Assembly (NCBI GenBank): GCA_030144725.1
Contig: JASKMD010000031.1
Span: forward strand, 2,265,775-2,329,774
Source of the DNA: Haematococcus lacustris
Taxonomy: Eukaryota > Chlorophyta > Chlorophyceae > Chlamydomonadales > Haematococcaceae
Direction of reading: 5' to 3'
Length of the DNA: 64,000 nt
Below, one piece after another: positions 9,904-20,784 of the stretch (position 1 is the first letter of the stretch; each line of letters begins with the position of its first letter). The position numbers were made by a program, and so were the translations under genes. The notes beneath the pieces were generated by a model. It was not told where the DNA came from. It did no database searches and worked only from the letters and a program-made list of their open reading frames with translations.

Positions 9904-12591
9904 AATGACTTTAAGACAACCATGCGCCAGTCAGCGCACTCGGACCTCATACGAGTACACTGGCACCCCACTCTCGAACCGGCGCCGCTCATCACGGCAC
10001 ACCTGGACTACATGGCAAAGCGCAACGACTACGACGAGGAAAACAGGCAGATACAAGAGGCCAGACATGCGAGACCCGACGCGCACCTGCTGGCCCACAC
10101 CCGACAGGGACTACCGGACCCGCACACCTGGCTACCCCGGTGCACCAACCTGCACTCGAAGGCCACCTTTCACACCTACCCCATCAACCCGCAGACGGAC
10201 ATCGTCGGGACGGGCAATTGCGAAACCTTCCTCCAACTTCACCCCCACATGACCACCCCCGCGATGAACCTCAGCACGGGAGAGCCCATTATGCCACGGC
10301 ACGACTTAGTGCAACACGTAACGGTCCACGACGAGTCGGGTCGCACAGTTGGCCTCCTGACAAAAGACCAACACCAACATCTACACGCTTGGTTACAGCA
10401 CACACCACACACACGCAACCTGGCCACCGAGGTAGTGGCCCTCCTAAGGAGACAGGACGCACAGAGCAGCCACCACCCCATGAGAGGGGCACAAGACAAA
10501 GCCCTTAACACCCTACACACCACACGAAGCTTTCCAAGCACCGTGCAAAGATGGGCTGATCCACTCACAGTTAGACCAGAAACCACCACCTATTGGAGCC
10601 CTGACACCAACGACACGGCCTTTGGGGCACACCACAACTGCCTACTGGTACGCCACACTGGCTTATCCACATGGAACGTACCGGCAGATGATGCAGTGGC
10701 ACTAAAATGCGTCAACCATGCTATACATTCAGCTACTCAAGAGGAGGCCATGGCAACCATCATGCTGATCCCTGGGAAAAAGGGCATCTCCTACCCTAAA
10801 CACATCGACACCCTGCGGCGCTACCCTGAGTACTGCCAGCACCTGGCTAGCATACCCCCCACCAAGACCAGATGCCCCAAGCCAGGCAAGCACGCCAAAC
10901 TCCACATCTACGTCATTTGGAATGCAGCAGGACAACAACTCGTCACCAAAGGCAACCCCCAAGGTTGGCTGGCTAGCACTGCCACTGCCCTCCACCCTCA
11001 ACGAGACACACACCCAATCCGCAACAGACCAACGAATCAAAGCCAGCCAGCCACACCCCCTAGCGGTCACAAACAACATATGCGCTTGCCGCTGGACAGG
11101 GACCTCCCCACCTCGGGGCACCAACGCAGCCACGAACAACCCACGCACCATTCCACGACGCAGCCACGGATGGCCATCACCGAATGGGCCACGATCGCGT
11201 ACACGGACGGCAGCTGCATAAAGACCTCGGGGGCAGCCCCGGCGAGCGTCGGGGCGGGGGTCTATATCCCGGAGAACAACGTCCTCATCACAGCCGCCCT
11301 GAACGACCCAGAAAGCAACACCATCAACAAGGCAGAACTCACAGCGATACACGCGGCACTCAAAGCAGGGGCCAAACGCATCGCCACCGACAGCCTTTGC
11401 TCCCTATACCAGATCCGCAGAGCCCTCGCTAACCCGATGTCGCTCATCACCCACAGACACAACGACATCCTAACAGCCATCGCTACCCTTATCATCGGCA
11501 GCCCCGTGACAATCCAATTCTATAAAGTCAAGGCCCACTCGGGCATCATCGGCAACGAGGGCGCCGATGCCCTCGCCAAGCACGCGGCGCTACACCCAGA
11601 GCTCGCCAACACCCCGGCCTACAGCCCAACCACACGGAGAGAGACGAAGAACTGGCTCAGCAACGCAGCCGACGGCGACCCCCCCGCCCCACTGCCGGAC
11701 TGCCGCCAAAGCGTGCGGGCACACATGCACCGCAAACACAAGTTGGGCCTTGCCAACCAAGACAGTATCTACTACCAAATGTCCCAAGAAATTAAGAAGG
11801 TCGCAGCAACAGGAGCGGGCGAAAGAGCGATGATCGACACGAACATCTCCATCCACGCGCAACGCACTGCCCTACTCTACCGCACCGGAGGGCTATACAA
11901 CCAAAAACTAGCTATGCGCTGGAAACGGGCGACGGATGACCGATGCCCACTCTGCGGGGAAGCGGATAGTGCCACTCACCTCCTCTCGGGCTGTAGCGAG
12001 ACACTACCGCTGGTGCAAGAAAGGCACAACGGGGCGGGCCGCCTCATCACTAAAGCTATAAGCAAGGGAACCCTAGGCGGGTACATCAGCTTCGCAGACA
12101 CCGGCAGCTGGGAGAAGGGCGCACAGGAAAGCCTGGACCTCCCGAGCGACACGCTACACACAACACTCCGAACACTCGGACTGAAACCAGAAGATAATAA
12201 ACACACCACCAGGCCGGATATCCTCATGGTTCTCCCTCATAAGAAGGCAAGCAAGGACGGCAAAGACACCAAGCTGGTCAATATCATAGAAATCAAATAC
12301 TGCTCGGACTCACGGTGGACGGACCAATTAAACAAGGCACTCACTCAACACACCCTATTAGCCGAGACCATACGCAAGGAAGACCATATGGTCGCTATCA
12401 TACCAATCCTACTAGGCATAGGGGGCATAACCTACGAAGCGCACACACGGCAACACCTCTTGGCCCTCGGGATCACACAAGCCAACACTACCAAGTTGCT
12501 TAACAAGTTAACTAGACACGCTATGGAGACAGCCCACTCTATCGCAAAGACAAGCTACAGACTCAGGGCTACCAAAGGGGGGGGAGGGTAG
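9904..12591 (+). CDS. Dualen polyprotein, C-terminal part: unknown domain, RNase H, CCHC, restriction-like endonuclease
   Basis: Open throughout (896 codons of Dualen origin), with stop TAG at 12589. Host sequence supplies an accidental in-frame start at 9775. The order is an uncharacterised domain (about 9904-11150); RNase HI with AYTDGSC (about 11194), NKAELTAI, ATDSL and a KAHSG...NEGADALAK end (about 11530-11580); a knuckle CPLCGEADSATHLLSGC (C-X2-C-X7-H-X4-C, about 11944-11994); and a restriction-like endonuclease with RPDILMV (about 12211) and IIEIKYCSDSRW (about 12285), the PD...E-X-K arrangement. It lacks the 2A, protease, APE, RT and PHD parts. The intact frame points to a recent insertion; a free-standing protein is doubtful without a promoter. 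Confidence 0.85.
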   Translation, partial: NDFKTTMRQSAHSDLIRVHWHPTLEPAPLITAHLDYMAKRNDYDEENRQIQEARHARPDAHLLAHTRQGLPDPHTWLPRCTNLHSKATFHTYPINPQTDIVGTGNCETFLQLHPHMTTPAMNLSTGEPIMPRHDLVQHVTVHDESGRTVGLLTKDQHQHLHAWLQHTPHTRNLATEVVALLRRQDAQSSHHPMRGAQDKALNTLHTTRSFPSTVQRWADPLTVRPETTTYWSPDTNDTAFGAHHNCLLVRHTGLSTWNVPADDAVALKCVNHAIHSATQEEAMATIMLIPGKKGISYPKHIDTLRRYPEYCQHLASIPPTKTRCPKPGKHAKLHIYVIWNAAGQQLVTKGNPQGWLASTATALHPQRDTHPIRNRPTNQSQPATPPSGHKQHMRLPLDRDLPTSGHQRSHEQPTHHSTTQPRMAITEWATIAYTDGSCIKTSGAAPASVGAGVYIPENNVLITAALNDPESNTINKAELTAIHAALKAGAKRIATDSLCSLYQIRRALANPMSLITHRHNDILTAIATLIIGSPVTIQFYKVKAHSGIIGNEGADALAKHAALHPELANTPAYSPTTRRETKNWLSNAADGDPPAPLPDCRQSVRAHMHRKHKLGLANQDSIYYQMSQEIKKVAATGAGERAMIDTNISIHAQRTALLYRTGGLYNQKLAMRWKRATDDRCPLCGEADSATHLLSGCSETLPLVQERHNGAGRLITKAISKGTLGGYISFADTGSWEKGAQESLDLPSDTLHTTLRTLGLKPEDNKHTTRPDILMVLPHKKASKDGKDTKLVNIIEIKYCSDSRWTDQLNKALTQHTLLAETIRKEDHMVAIIPILLGIGGITYEAHTRQHLLALGITQANTTKLLNKLTRHAMETAHSIAKTSYRLRATKGGGG

Positions 12592-12701
12592 GGGGGACGC
12601 CTCTTCTTTGGTTTGATGGTGGGAGCAGGCCGCGCCCCAGGTGGTAGCTCCTCCCTTAATGCACGCCGGTGAATACCGGAGTAGTCTTCTTCTTCTTCTT
12701 C
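12592..12701 (+). other. Dualen 3' UTR with two stem-loops and CTT tail
   Basis: Sequence shared with 60198-60311 and 29098-29192. Two short stems recur in all three: GGAGC...GCTCC (longer in the 60-kb copy, GGAGCAG...CTGCTCC), and CCGGT-loop-ACCGG with loop GAAT here and at 60 kb but TTGT at 29 kb. A run of TTC/CTT units closes the element. Such 3' structures are what LINE reverse transcriptases usually recognise; that role here is inference. Confidence 0.6.
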
Positions 12702-13063
12702 TGGGGGAAAGCGCGCAACGGGGCGGGACAGAGCTGGGGGCTGTGGAGGGCCTCCCTCACGTGGCGGACGTGGGTCCAACCCTGCTCAGCTGCTGCCTCC
12801 CTAGCTGCTGGGTTCATGCGGACTTGCGCGTTGTACCACAGCGGCTCCGCCAGCACCGAGAAGAAGGACTGGCTAGCGGGGGGCACCGCACGGAACAGCT
12901 TGAGCTCAGCCAGGGCCGCCACGTGAGCTAGCAGCCGCGGGCTGATTCCTCGCGAGGGGGGGGCTGTGGGGTCGGTGATGACCCACGTGCTGAGGCCGTG
13001 GGAGGGGTCTGCCAGCAGGCTGTGGGTCAAAGGCTGCCAGGGACGAACCCGGGGCGACCAGAC

Positions 13064-13892
13064 TCCATTGCCCTCGTCAAGCACGGTTACGTTGACAACC
13101 ATACTGCGTCGTTGTTTCTTCTTCTGTGCTGTCCCCTTCAGACACCGCCGGAAATGCTAAGCAAGAAATGTGAGATGGTCGAAGAGCCACCGGCATTGAG
13201 GGAAGCGGAGGTAGGCATCGCCTGTTATAACAATGTACATACAGGCTGGTGCTTAGTCGGCTGGTGATGATGATTGGAGTCGGTGGATGCAAGCGGCCCG
13301 CTTCTATAGCAGTTGCTGACTTCGGCCGCACAAGACATGGTACTATTGGTACGATCGCTGGCATCGATGACCAGCAGCATGCGGCGGCGACAGGAGGGAC
13401 ACAGTGCAAGCGATCACCAGCGTCACCGCCACAGCGATTGACACCGGTACGGCTTGAGGGAGGACGCTCGGATCTTGCTATCAAGTATTCCCAAACAAGT
13501 CTATGTGGCTACTATTACAGGGAGACGCACGTAATCCACGGCTCTTCATGGCTCAGTACATGAGATGGATGGGGGCAACAGACAGGGTGAGGGAGACTGC
13601 ATTGAGCTATCAGTAACAGTAACACTAACGTGCCATTGTCGTTGTTTGTTATGTAGAGAGTCGAGGCCCACAGAGAGCACAGTGAGGCCATAAACAACGA
13701 GACTAGCAGCTTGCCTGGGCCATCTACACCCAAGCAAATACCGCCAGCTCAGGTTAGACGTGTGTCACAACTCACTGTAAATCACGGCGACTGAAACGAT
13801 GGTAATTACGTATGTATATACTGTATCCATAGGTCCGTAGGGCGAACCGTAGGTGCAAGGTCATCATTTTGCGAAAGTGAGTATGCAGATTG
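13064..13892. other. Stretch with no supported gene
   Basis: Mostly unique-looking sequence between LINE-A copy 3 and the 37-bp minisatellite. Frames of up to about 135 codons exist on the minus strand but have no recognisable motif, splice pattern or second copy. No call is made. Confidence 0.5.
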
Positions 13893-15875
13893 GTGCTACC
13901 CTGACCGGCTGCCCTGCTGCTGCCCTACCCTGACCGGCTGCCCTGATGCTGCCCTACCCTGATCGGCTGCCCGGCTGCCCTGCTGCTGCCCTACCCTGAC
14001 CGGCTGCCCTGCTGCTGCCCTACCCTGACCGGCTGCCCTGATGCCCTGCTACTGCCCTACCCTGCCCGCCTACTGCCCTACCCTGACTTGTTGCCCTGCT
14101 GCTGCCCTACCCTGACCGGCTGCCCTGATGCCCTGCTGCTGCCCTACCCTGACCGGCTGCCCTGATGCCCTGCTGCTGCCCTACCCTGACTGGCTTCCCG
14201 GCTGCCCTGCTGCTGCCCTACCCTGACCGGCTGCCCTGATGCCCTGCTGCTGCCCTACCCTGATGGCTGCCCGACTGCCCTGCTGCTGCCCTACCCTGAT
14301 GGCTGCCAGGCTGACCTGCTGCTGCCCTACCCTGACCGGCTTCCCGGCTGCGCTGCTGCAGTCCTACCCTGACCGGCTGCCCTGCTGCTGCCCTACCCTG
14401 ACCGGCTGCCCTGCTGCCCTGCTGCTGCCCTACCCTGATGGCTGCCCGGCTGCCCTGCTGCTACCCTACCCTGACCGGCTGCCCTGATGCCCTGCTGCTG
14501 CCCTACCCTGCCCGGCTGCTGCCCTACCCTGACTTGTTGCCCTGCTGCTGCCCTACCCTGACCGGCTTCCCGGCTGCCCTGCTGCTGCCCTACCCTGACC
14601 GGCTGCCCTGATGCCCTGCTGCTGCCCTACCCTGACCGGTTGCCCTGATGCCCTGCTGCTGCCCTACCCTGACTGGCTTCCCGGCTGCCCTGCTGCTGCC
14701 CTACCCTGACCGGCTGCCCTGATTCCCTGCTGCTGCCCTACCCTGATGGCTGCCCGACTGCCCTGCTGCTGCCCTACCCTGATGGCTGCCAGGCTGACCT
14801 GCTGCTGCCCTACCCTGACCGGCTGCCCTGATGCCCTGCTGCTGCCCTACCCTGACCGGCTGCCCTGATGCCCTGCTGCTGCCCTACCCTGACCGGCTGC
14901 CCTGATGCCCTGCTGCTGCCCTACCCTGACCGGCTGCCCTGATGCCCTGCTGCTGCCCTACCCTGATGGCTGCCCGGCTGCCCTGCTGCTACCCTACCCT
15001 GACCGGCTGCCCTGATGCCCTGCTGCTGCCCTACCCTGACCGGCTGCCCTGATGCCCTGCTGCTGCCCTACCCTGACCGGCTGCCCTGATGCCCTACTGC
15101 TGCCCTACCCTGCCCGGCTGCTGCCCTACCCTGACTTGTTGCCCTGCTGCTGCCCTACCCTGACCGGCTTCCCGGCTGCCCTGCTGCTGCCCTACCCTGA
15201 CCGGCTGCCCTGATGCCCTGCTGCTGCCCTACCCTGACTGGCTTCCCGGCTGCCCTGCTGCTGCCCTACCCTGACCGGCTGCCCTAATGCCCTGCTGCGC
15301 TGCTGCTGCCCTACCCTGATGGCTGCCCTGCTGCCCTGCTGCTGCCCTACCCTGACCGGCTGCCCTGATGCCCTGCTGCTGCCCTACCCTGACTGGCTTC
15401 CCGGCTGCCCTGCTGCTGCCCTACCCTGACCGGCTGCCCTGATGCCCTGCTGCTGCCCTACCCTGATGGCTGCCCGACTGCCCTGCTGCTGCCCTACCCT
15501 GATGGCTGCCAGGCTGACCTGCTGCTGCCCTACCCTGACCGGCTTCCCGGCTGCGCTGCTGCAGTCCTACCCTGACCGGCTGCCCTGCTGCTGCCCTACC
15601 CTGACCGGCTGCCCTGATGCCCTGCTACTGCCCTACCCTGCCCGGCTGCTGCCCTACCCTGACTTGTTGCCCTGCTGCTGCCCTACCCTGACCGGCTGCC
15701 CTGATGCCCTGCTGCTGCCCTACCCTGATGGCTGCCCGACTGCCCTGCTGCTGCCCTACCCTGACCGGCTGCCCTGATGCCCGGCTGCCCTGCTGCTGCC
15801 CTACCCTGATGGCTGCCCGGCTGCCCTGCTGCTGCCCTACCCTGACCGGCTGCCCGGCTGCCATGTCCGGGTCTC
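13893..15875. repeat. 37-bp minisatellite array (about 2 kb)
   Basis: The basic unit is GCCCTGCTGCTGCCCTACCC followed by TGACCGGCTGCCCTGAT, with a period of 37 bp measured at 15001-15075. Variants carry TGATGGCTGCCCG, TGACTTGTTG or TGACTGGCTTCCCGG in place of TGACCGGCTG, and longer higher-order blocks repeat (for example 14239-14345 against 15442-15548). Frames open on both strands because the unit lacks common stops; they are not treated as genes. Confidence 0.92.
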
Positions 15876-15879
15876 GTCG

Positions 15880-17570
15880 CCACATTCCTCGTATGCATCA
15901 GGTGGTTCCCGTGCAATGACTGTCATGGCTGGCTGGCTGCATATCGCAGCGACTTGCATTTGAACCGCGATTCCGGACACACCGCAGGTACGGTGGATTG
16001 TGCGCCCTGCATCCTTTGCACTATCACGGTCAACCCTTTGGTATTCGGGGTACGCTACGTATACGTATATGGTCACCCCCGCCATTGGCTGCACCCCTGA
16101 TAAAGTCCGACCGGTCTTTAAGAGTTTTACGGCGATCTTTGTGCAGGGCGGTGCAGCTCATCAAAGCGAAGCTAGCGGGCTGCTCGGGCTGATGTGCACC
16201 TGTGCCGGGGCGGGCGGGGGTGCTGAGAAATGAGGTCGCGTTGTGTTGGGAATAGCCTACTTAGTGGGGCTGTGATCAGAGAACAGCTATCGCGCTGAGC
16301 AGCCCAGCTTTTCAAATGTTTGAATTTTCGTCGGGCGCAGTACCCCCCCTAACATGTGTTCTAGTGCTAGTGCTAGTGCTGATGACATGTTCAAGGGTGT
16401 TCGTATGGCGTGTGGCCTGTCCCTGCACCCGAACAGCGTGCAACTCGTGTCACGTCAGATTCCTTTAAAATTGCACTTTTTCCGGCTGCCATAACTGTCC
16501 ACCGAGGACGTCAAATGATGTATCACCAGTTCAGCGAGGCTCCTTGTGTGGTCACCTAACGTGTTTGGAAAACAGAAACGCGTTGTCTTGATGTGTGGGC
16601 CGTTTCATGTGGGGGGGTGAACACTCATATCAGCTCAGTTTATGCATCTTTTGACTGATTCTAGGAGCGTTGGGCTGAAAAAGAACCACAAACACCGATG
16701 CGGAGACCACCTTGACATTGCTGTCACATGTGGGCTGAACCCGTGTTGAAGAATGCGATTTATAGCGCTGTTGCATGCTGGTTTAAAAAATAGTTTGGAT
16801 GCGCCGTTCACGCCGCGCTGGGTCCAAGCTGCCTACAGCGGTTGCTAAGAGTGTCTGCGTGGCGCCAAAACACGTCGCGTGTTGGGGGCCAGCCACCCGG
16901 CAAACCGCTGGGGCTGGCCGCACTCTAGTCAAGCCATAAGCAGCTCATCGCACGATTCGGCGGCCTCATCCGTGCAAAAATGAGTTAGATGTGATGTCTT
17001 GAGCCATGGGGGTGCAGCCAATGGCGGGGGTGACCATATGCATGGCACGGCTTGAAGGCCAAATGCAATCATCCAGCCTACTTGTCGCAATGCCCTGTTA
17101 GAGCGGCACGGAGGAGGGTCGCATGAGGAGGCTATTAGAGCTGGCTACGCTGTAGCTCGTCAGCAGCCGTAGCCAAATGTGGCTGCAGCCTGACTCGTTT
17201 GACCTTTTGGCTGTGAACCGTTTGACTTTTTGACGGTCCGCTGACTTTGAACTATCTCTGCGCTGAATGCATCGCCATCGTTTGCTGAGCCAGGTTCGCT
17301 GGTAGCTACTATTTGTGGGGCGTTAGAATCGCAGATCGGAAGTCGATCTCACGGCACAGTGCATCTTTCGCGATTCTGTGCGGAGGGAGTCCTTACATAT
17401 TTATTGCGAGGCTGTGCGCGCAATCGCAGGCCGTTCCGCCGGACCCCCCCCCTAGCAGTTTTAATAGTATTAGTACAGTAGGCCCGTCCCACATCGGACG
17501 GACAGAAAGACATGGCTGCAATGCGTGGCTGGGACGGCCGTAAATCTACAACCTGTTGAAGGCCCAATGC
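15880..17570. other. Intergenic stretch; contains a 31-bp perfect inverted repeat pair
   Basis: No coding region is supported. The sequence at 16067-16097 (ATATGGTCACCCCCGCCATT and 11 more bases) recurs as its exact reverse complement at 17009-17039, enclosing about 0.9 kb. A small CTAGTG repeat lies near 16362-16380. The tract ends at LTR element 2. Confidence 0.6.
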
Positions 17571-17994
17571 TGTAACAGTCCAGACACTCAGCTAGGATGA
17601 ATGGTAGGTTTGTGTTTCTTTTCTCCATGCAAGATTCTGTGAGATTTGAATTGCCTTACTTATGACGAGATCTTGCGATGCTAGGGGACTTTTGGGGACT
17701 TCTTGAGTGCTAGATGCTGGAGGGGCTTGGTTCAGACTTCTTGCAGCCTTCTGATGGAGTTGCTTTTGTTCTGCTTGCAATGACTACTCTTCTCTTGATG
17801 GATTAGTTCTTTACGACGTCTTCACGATGTAAGTACACTGCACTACCCACTGCGCGACTCGGAGGCTGTCGATGAGTATGTAGACAGCCGCAGCGGCAGC
17901 GATAGCCGCACAAGTCAGCATGCTCGACGGCTGCAAGCCGGCACTTAAGCCTCAGCCGACCATGCATCCTGATCGCACAAACACTACTGTTACA
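17571..17994 (+). repeat. 5' LTR of LTR element 2
   Basis: 424 bp with an 8-bp terminal inverted repeat TGTAACAG/CTGTTACA, matching 20237-20660. Small minus-strand frames inside it also occur unchanged in the other LTR and are not treated as genes. Confidence 0.93.
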
Positions 17995-17996
17995 TC

Positions 17997-18009
17997 TGGT
18001 TTCCGCAAT
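17997..18009 (+). promoter_or_regulatory. Primer-binding site of LTR element 2
   Basis: TGGTTTCCGCAAT starts 2 nt after the 5' LTR and is identical to the 13-nt site of LTR element 1 (1483-1495, minus strand). The likely primer is the same unidentified tRNA. Confidence 0.75.
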
Positions 18010-20222
18010 TGTTCGTTCTTCGCGACCTTTGCGCAGTGACACCGGACCCAGCTCAATCGGAGGTGCCATTGGAGCCGGAACTGATGGCATCAGCTCCAGC
18101 GCTTGTCACTGTGCCTGTTGCTGCAGAGACTCCTGCTGCTAGAAGTCGCTGTACAGCCTGTACCTGCTGTGCTTGCTGTGCTTGCACTGCTGTTTCGCAG
18201 ACTTCCTTTGCCCGTTTCCACGGAGATCCCGCTTAAGCGGAGCCTGCTGTTGTGCAGAGCCTGCGTTTGCAGAGGCTTGTATTGTTGACTTGCTTTGCCC
18301 GTTCACACGGAGACTCCCGCTTGCGCGGAGCCTGCTGTTGCAGAGGATGCTTTGTCCCGCTCACGCGGAGGAATGCTTAGCTTGCCTTGCACAATGTCAT
18401 GTGCGCTGCTTGCCACCTACATCCCCGCCACCACCCTAACTGATGGGAACCTAGCACCAAACCTGACCAAAGAAGCAGCCAACCGTCCATAGCCTGCCCT
18501 TAGCAGAGTTACATCATAGTGAAACTGTAGCCAACACACATCCAGCGCCTTGCTGAGACCCTACAGCATATCAGGCTGCACATCCTTACACCAACCTGAT
18601 CCTACCCTATGCAGAGCCTCATCTCTATCAACACAATTAGCCTGCTTAAGCAGAGAACACATAGCTGCACTCCTGCCCTAAGCAGAGACGTTTAACACAG
18701 CAACAATACATACCTGGCCACCTCTAGGCACAGAGCACACCCAGCTGTGACCACCAACAACATCACCCTGCTCAAGCAGAGAACAGCACCCTGCAGTGCA
18801 CCAGCCTGCAGAGAGCCACACCACACAAACAATCAACCTACCAGGCATCGTCTCAAGCTGACAGAAACGACAAGCAGGGCAAAGTGGCATGGGGGCCAGC
18901 CCAGTAGTCATATCTCGACGTCTAAAGGCATGCACTCTCATCTGACCCAGCGATCAGTGCACCATTCGCCACCCTTCGTCGCTTCTCCAACCCACAGTTC
19001 TACTGTAGCCATCGCTCTGGGACGACTTGGTGGACCATTTGCAGCTCAACTCTAAAATTAGCGGAGCCCCACAGCGGAGAGCTCGGATGCCCTTCTACGC
19101 TTCTATGAGGAGAACACCTTGCACAGGTACAGTCGCGGTTGTTGCACCGTCGCATCCCGCTTCGAGCGAGACCTCCAGAGCCGCAGTCCCTTCGCATCAG
19201 CCCTGTTGGCATCAGCCACAAAGACGGCACACAGCACAACTCTCGCTTCATTGCACCCTGTTGGCATCAGCCACAGAGACGCACACAACACATCTCTAGC
19301 TTCATGCATCCTGCTGGCTTCCGCCACAGAGACATTAGCTACAGCCTACACTCTTGCATTCCTTGCAGTGGATAGGGCAACATCATACATCATGGCAGCA
19401 GAGCTACACAGCCCAGCAGCCTGCCAGAACTATCAAGACGCATAGCGCACGGCATGCGCACATCATGGCAGCCCAGGTAGCACCTGAGGTAGCACACAAC
19501 AACGGCACGGGGCAAAGCGATCATGCATTTGCCTAGGGTTGCAGCCTCTTTGCTGCTTCTCTCATGTTCACTCATGCATGGGCCACACACTATGCAGTCA
19601 GGCACACACACCTCTGCATCCAATCGATCGGGCACATACGCCTAGGCTCTTGAGCTTCGCACCTCAGTTGACCTCAAAGTGCACAGTACCAGCGTCTCAC
19701 ACGGCTGCACTGGCTGGCAAAGCATGCCAGTTCACAATCGCGGGCAATCTGTTGTTCCACACTGGCTGAGGGCTCCGCAGGCTTTATATCCCTGTTGGCA
19801 CAATGGCTCCGACCTGACATGTGAGGCACATGATACACCCATCGTCTTGGTTAGGGACAAGGCATATGTCTGCGTATGTCCCACCACTCTGTTCAAGCAC
19901 TATGCAGCCGGCATGGACTGATCACCCATTGCAACCTGCGCTGAACACAACTACCAAATCTTCTGTTTCTCAATTTTCGTCACGATGGTATCTTCGGTCA
20001 GCTTGGAAGGAGGAGGAGAACGAGACGATGGTCAGCTCAAGACTCTGATTTCATGGTTTCAGCATAGTTTGCATTGAGCTCATGCATTTGCTTGTCTACT
20101 GCATGTAGCCTGTTTTTTGCCTGCATGTCATTGCCTGCCTGTCCATGCCTGCTCATGCCTGCTGTTGCATGCTGTTGAACATGATTGACCTCAAAACTGC
20201 AAGCTCCGGGACGTAGCTTTTC

Positions 20223-20236
20223 GGAGTGGGGGAGAG
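20223..20236 (+). promoter_or_regulatory. Polypurine tract of LTR element 2
   Basis: GGAGTGGGGGAGAG, all purine but one base, directly precedes the 3' LTR, where plus-strand DNA synthesis is primed in LTR elements. Confidence 0.7.
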
Positions 20237-20660
20237 TGTAACAGTCCAGACACTCAGCTAGGATGAATGGTAGGTTTGTGTTTCTTTTCTCCATGCAAGA
20301 TTCTGTGAGATTTGAATTGCCTTACTTATGACGAGATCTTGCGATGCTAGGGGACTTTTGGGGACTTCTTGAGTGCTAGATGCTGGAGGGGCTTGGTTCA
20401 GACTTCTTGCAGCCTTCTGATGGAGTTGCTTTTGTTCTGCTTGCAATGACTACTCTTCTCTTGATGGATTAGTTCTTTACGACGTCTTCACGATGTAAGT
20501 ACACTGCACTACCCACTGCGCGACTCGGAGGCTGTCGATGAGTATGTAGACAGCCGCAGCGGCAGCGATAGCCGCACAAGTCAGCATGCTCGACGGCTGC
20601 AAGCCGGCACTTAAGCCTCAGCCGACCATGCATCCTGATCGCACAAACACTACTGTTACA
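20237..20660 (+). repeat. 3' LTR of LTR element 2
   Basis: 424 bp, identical by eye to the 5' LTR, followed by CAATGC, which also precedes the 5' LTR. Confidence 0.93.
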
Positions 20661-20784
20661 CAATGCAACATGTTCATAGCATCAACAGCAGAGCAGTAGT
20701 AAAGCAAAGTTGCCAACATGTCGTTATGCCAATATGTTGTCATGCCATCATGCCAATATGTTGTTACGCCATCATGTCATGTTG

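Larger units (their letters stand above)
9904..12701 (+). mobile_element. Dualen-type LINE, 5'-truncated copy (Dualen copy 1)
   Basis: The insertion is flanked by the 11-bp direct repeat TGGGGGAAAGC at 9893-9903 and 12702-12712. It begins inside the coding region, at the residues just after the PHD finger of the full copy (compare 57508), and ends in a (TTC/CTT)n tail. Five-prime truncation, a target duplication and a simple-repeat tail are the marks of target-primed reverse transcription. It split LINE-A copy 3, so it is younger than that copy. Confidence 0.93.
9712..13063 (-). mobile_element. LINE-A copy 3: 3' fragment, split by a Dualen insertion
   Basis: Two pieces, 9712-9903 and 12713-13063, are collinear with 5354-5545 and about 5545-5895 of copy 2. 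Between them lies the plus-strand Dualen copy 9904-12701. The LINE-A copy is truncated at its 5' side at 13063, after GGGGCGACCAGA, where similarity to copy 2 stops. Only the C-terminal coding tail (PLTHSLLADPSHGLSTW through the 3' end) remains. Confidence 0.85.
17571..20660 (+). mobile_element. Non-autonomous LTR retrotransposon (LTR element 2), complete
   Basis: Two 424-bp LTRs (17571-17994 and 20237-20660) begin TGTAACAG and end CTGTTACA. The flanks carry CAATGC on both sides (17565-17570 and 20661-20666), a likely target duplication. Internally, TGGTTTCCGCAAT at 17997 is the primer-binding site and GGAGTGGGGGAGAG at 20223-20236 the polypurine tract, so the element reads on the plus strand. 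The 2.24-kb interior has no gag or pol frame, so it is a LARD/TRIM-like element. No LTR difference was seen by eye, suggesting recent insertion. Confidence 0.92.
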
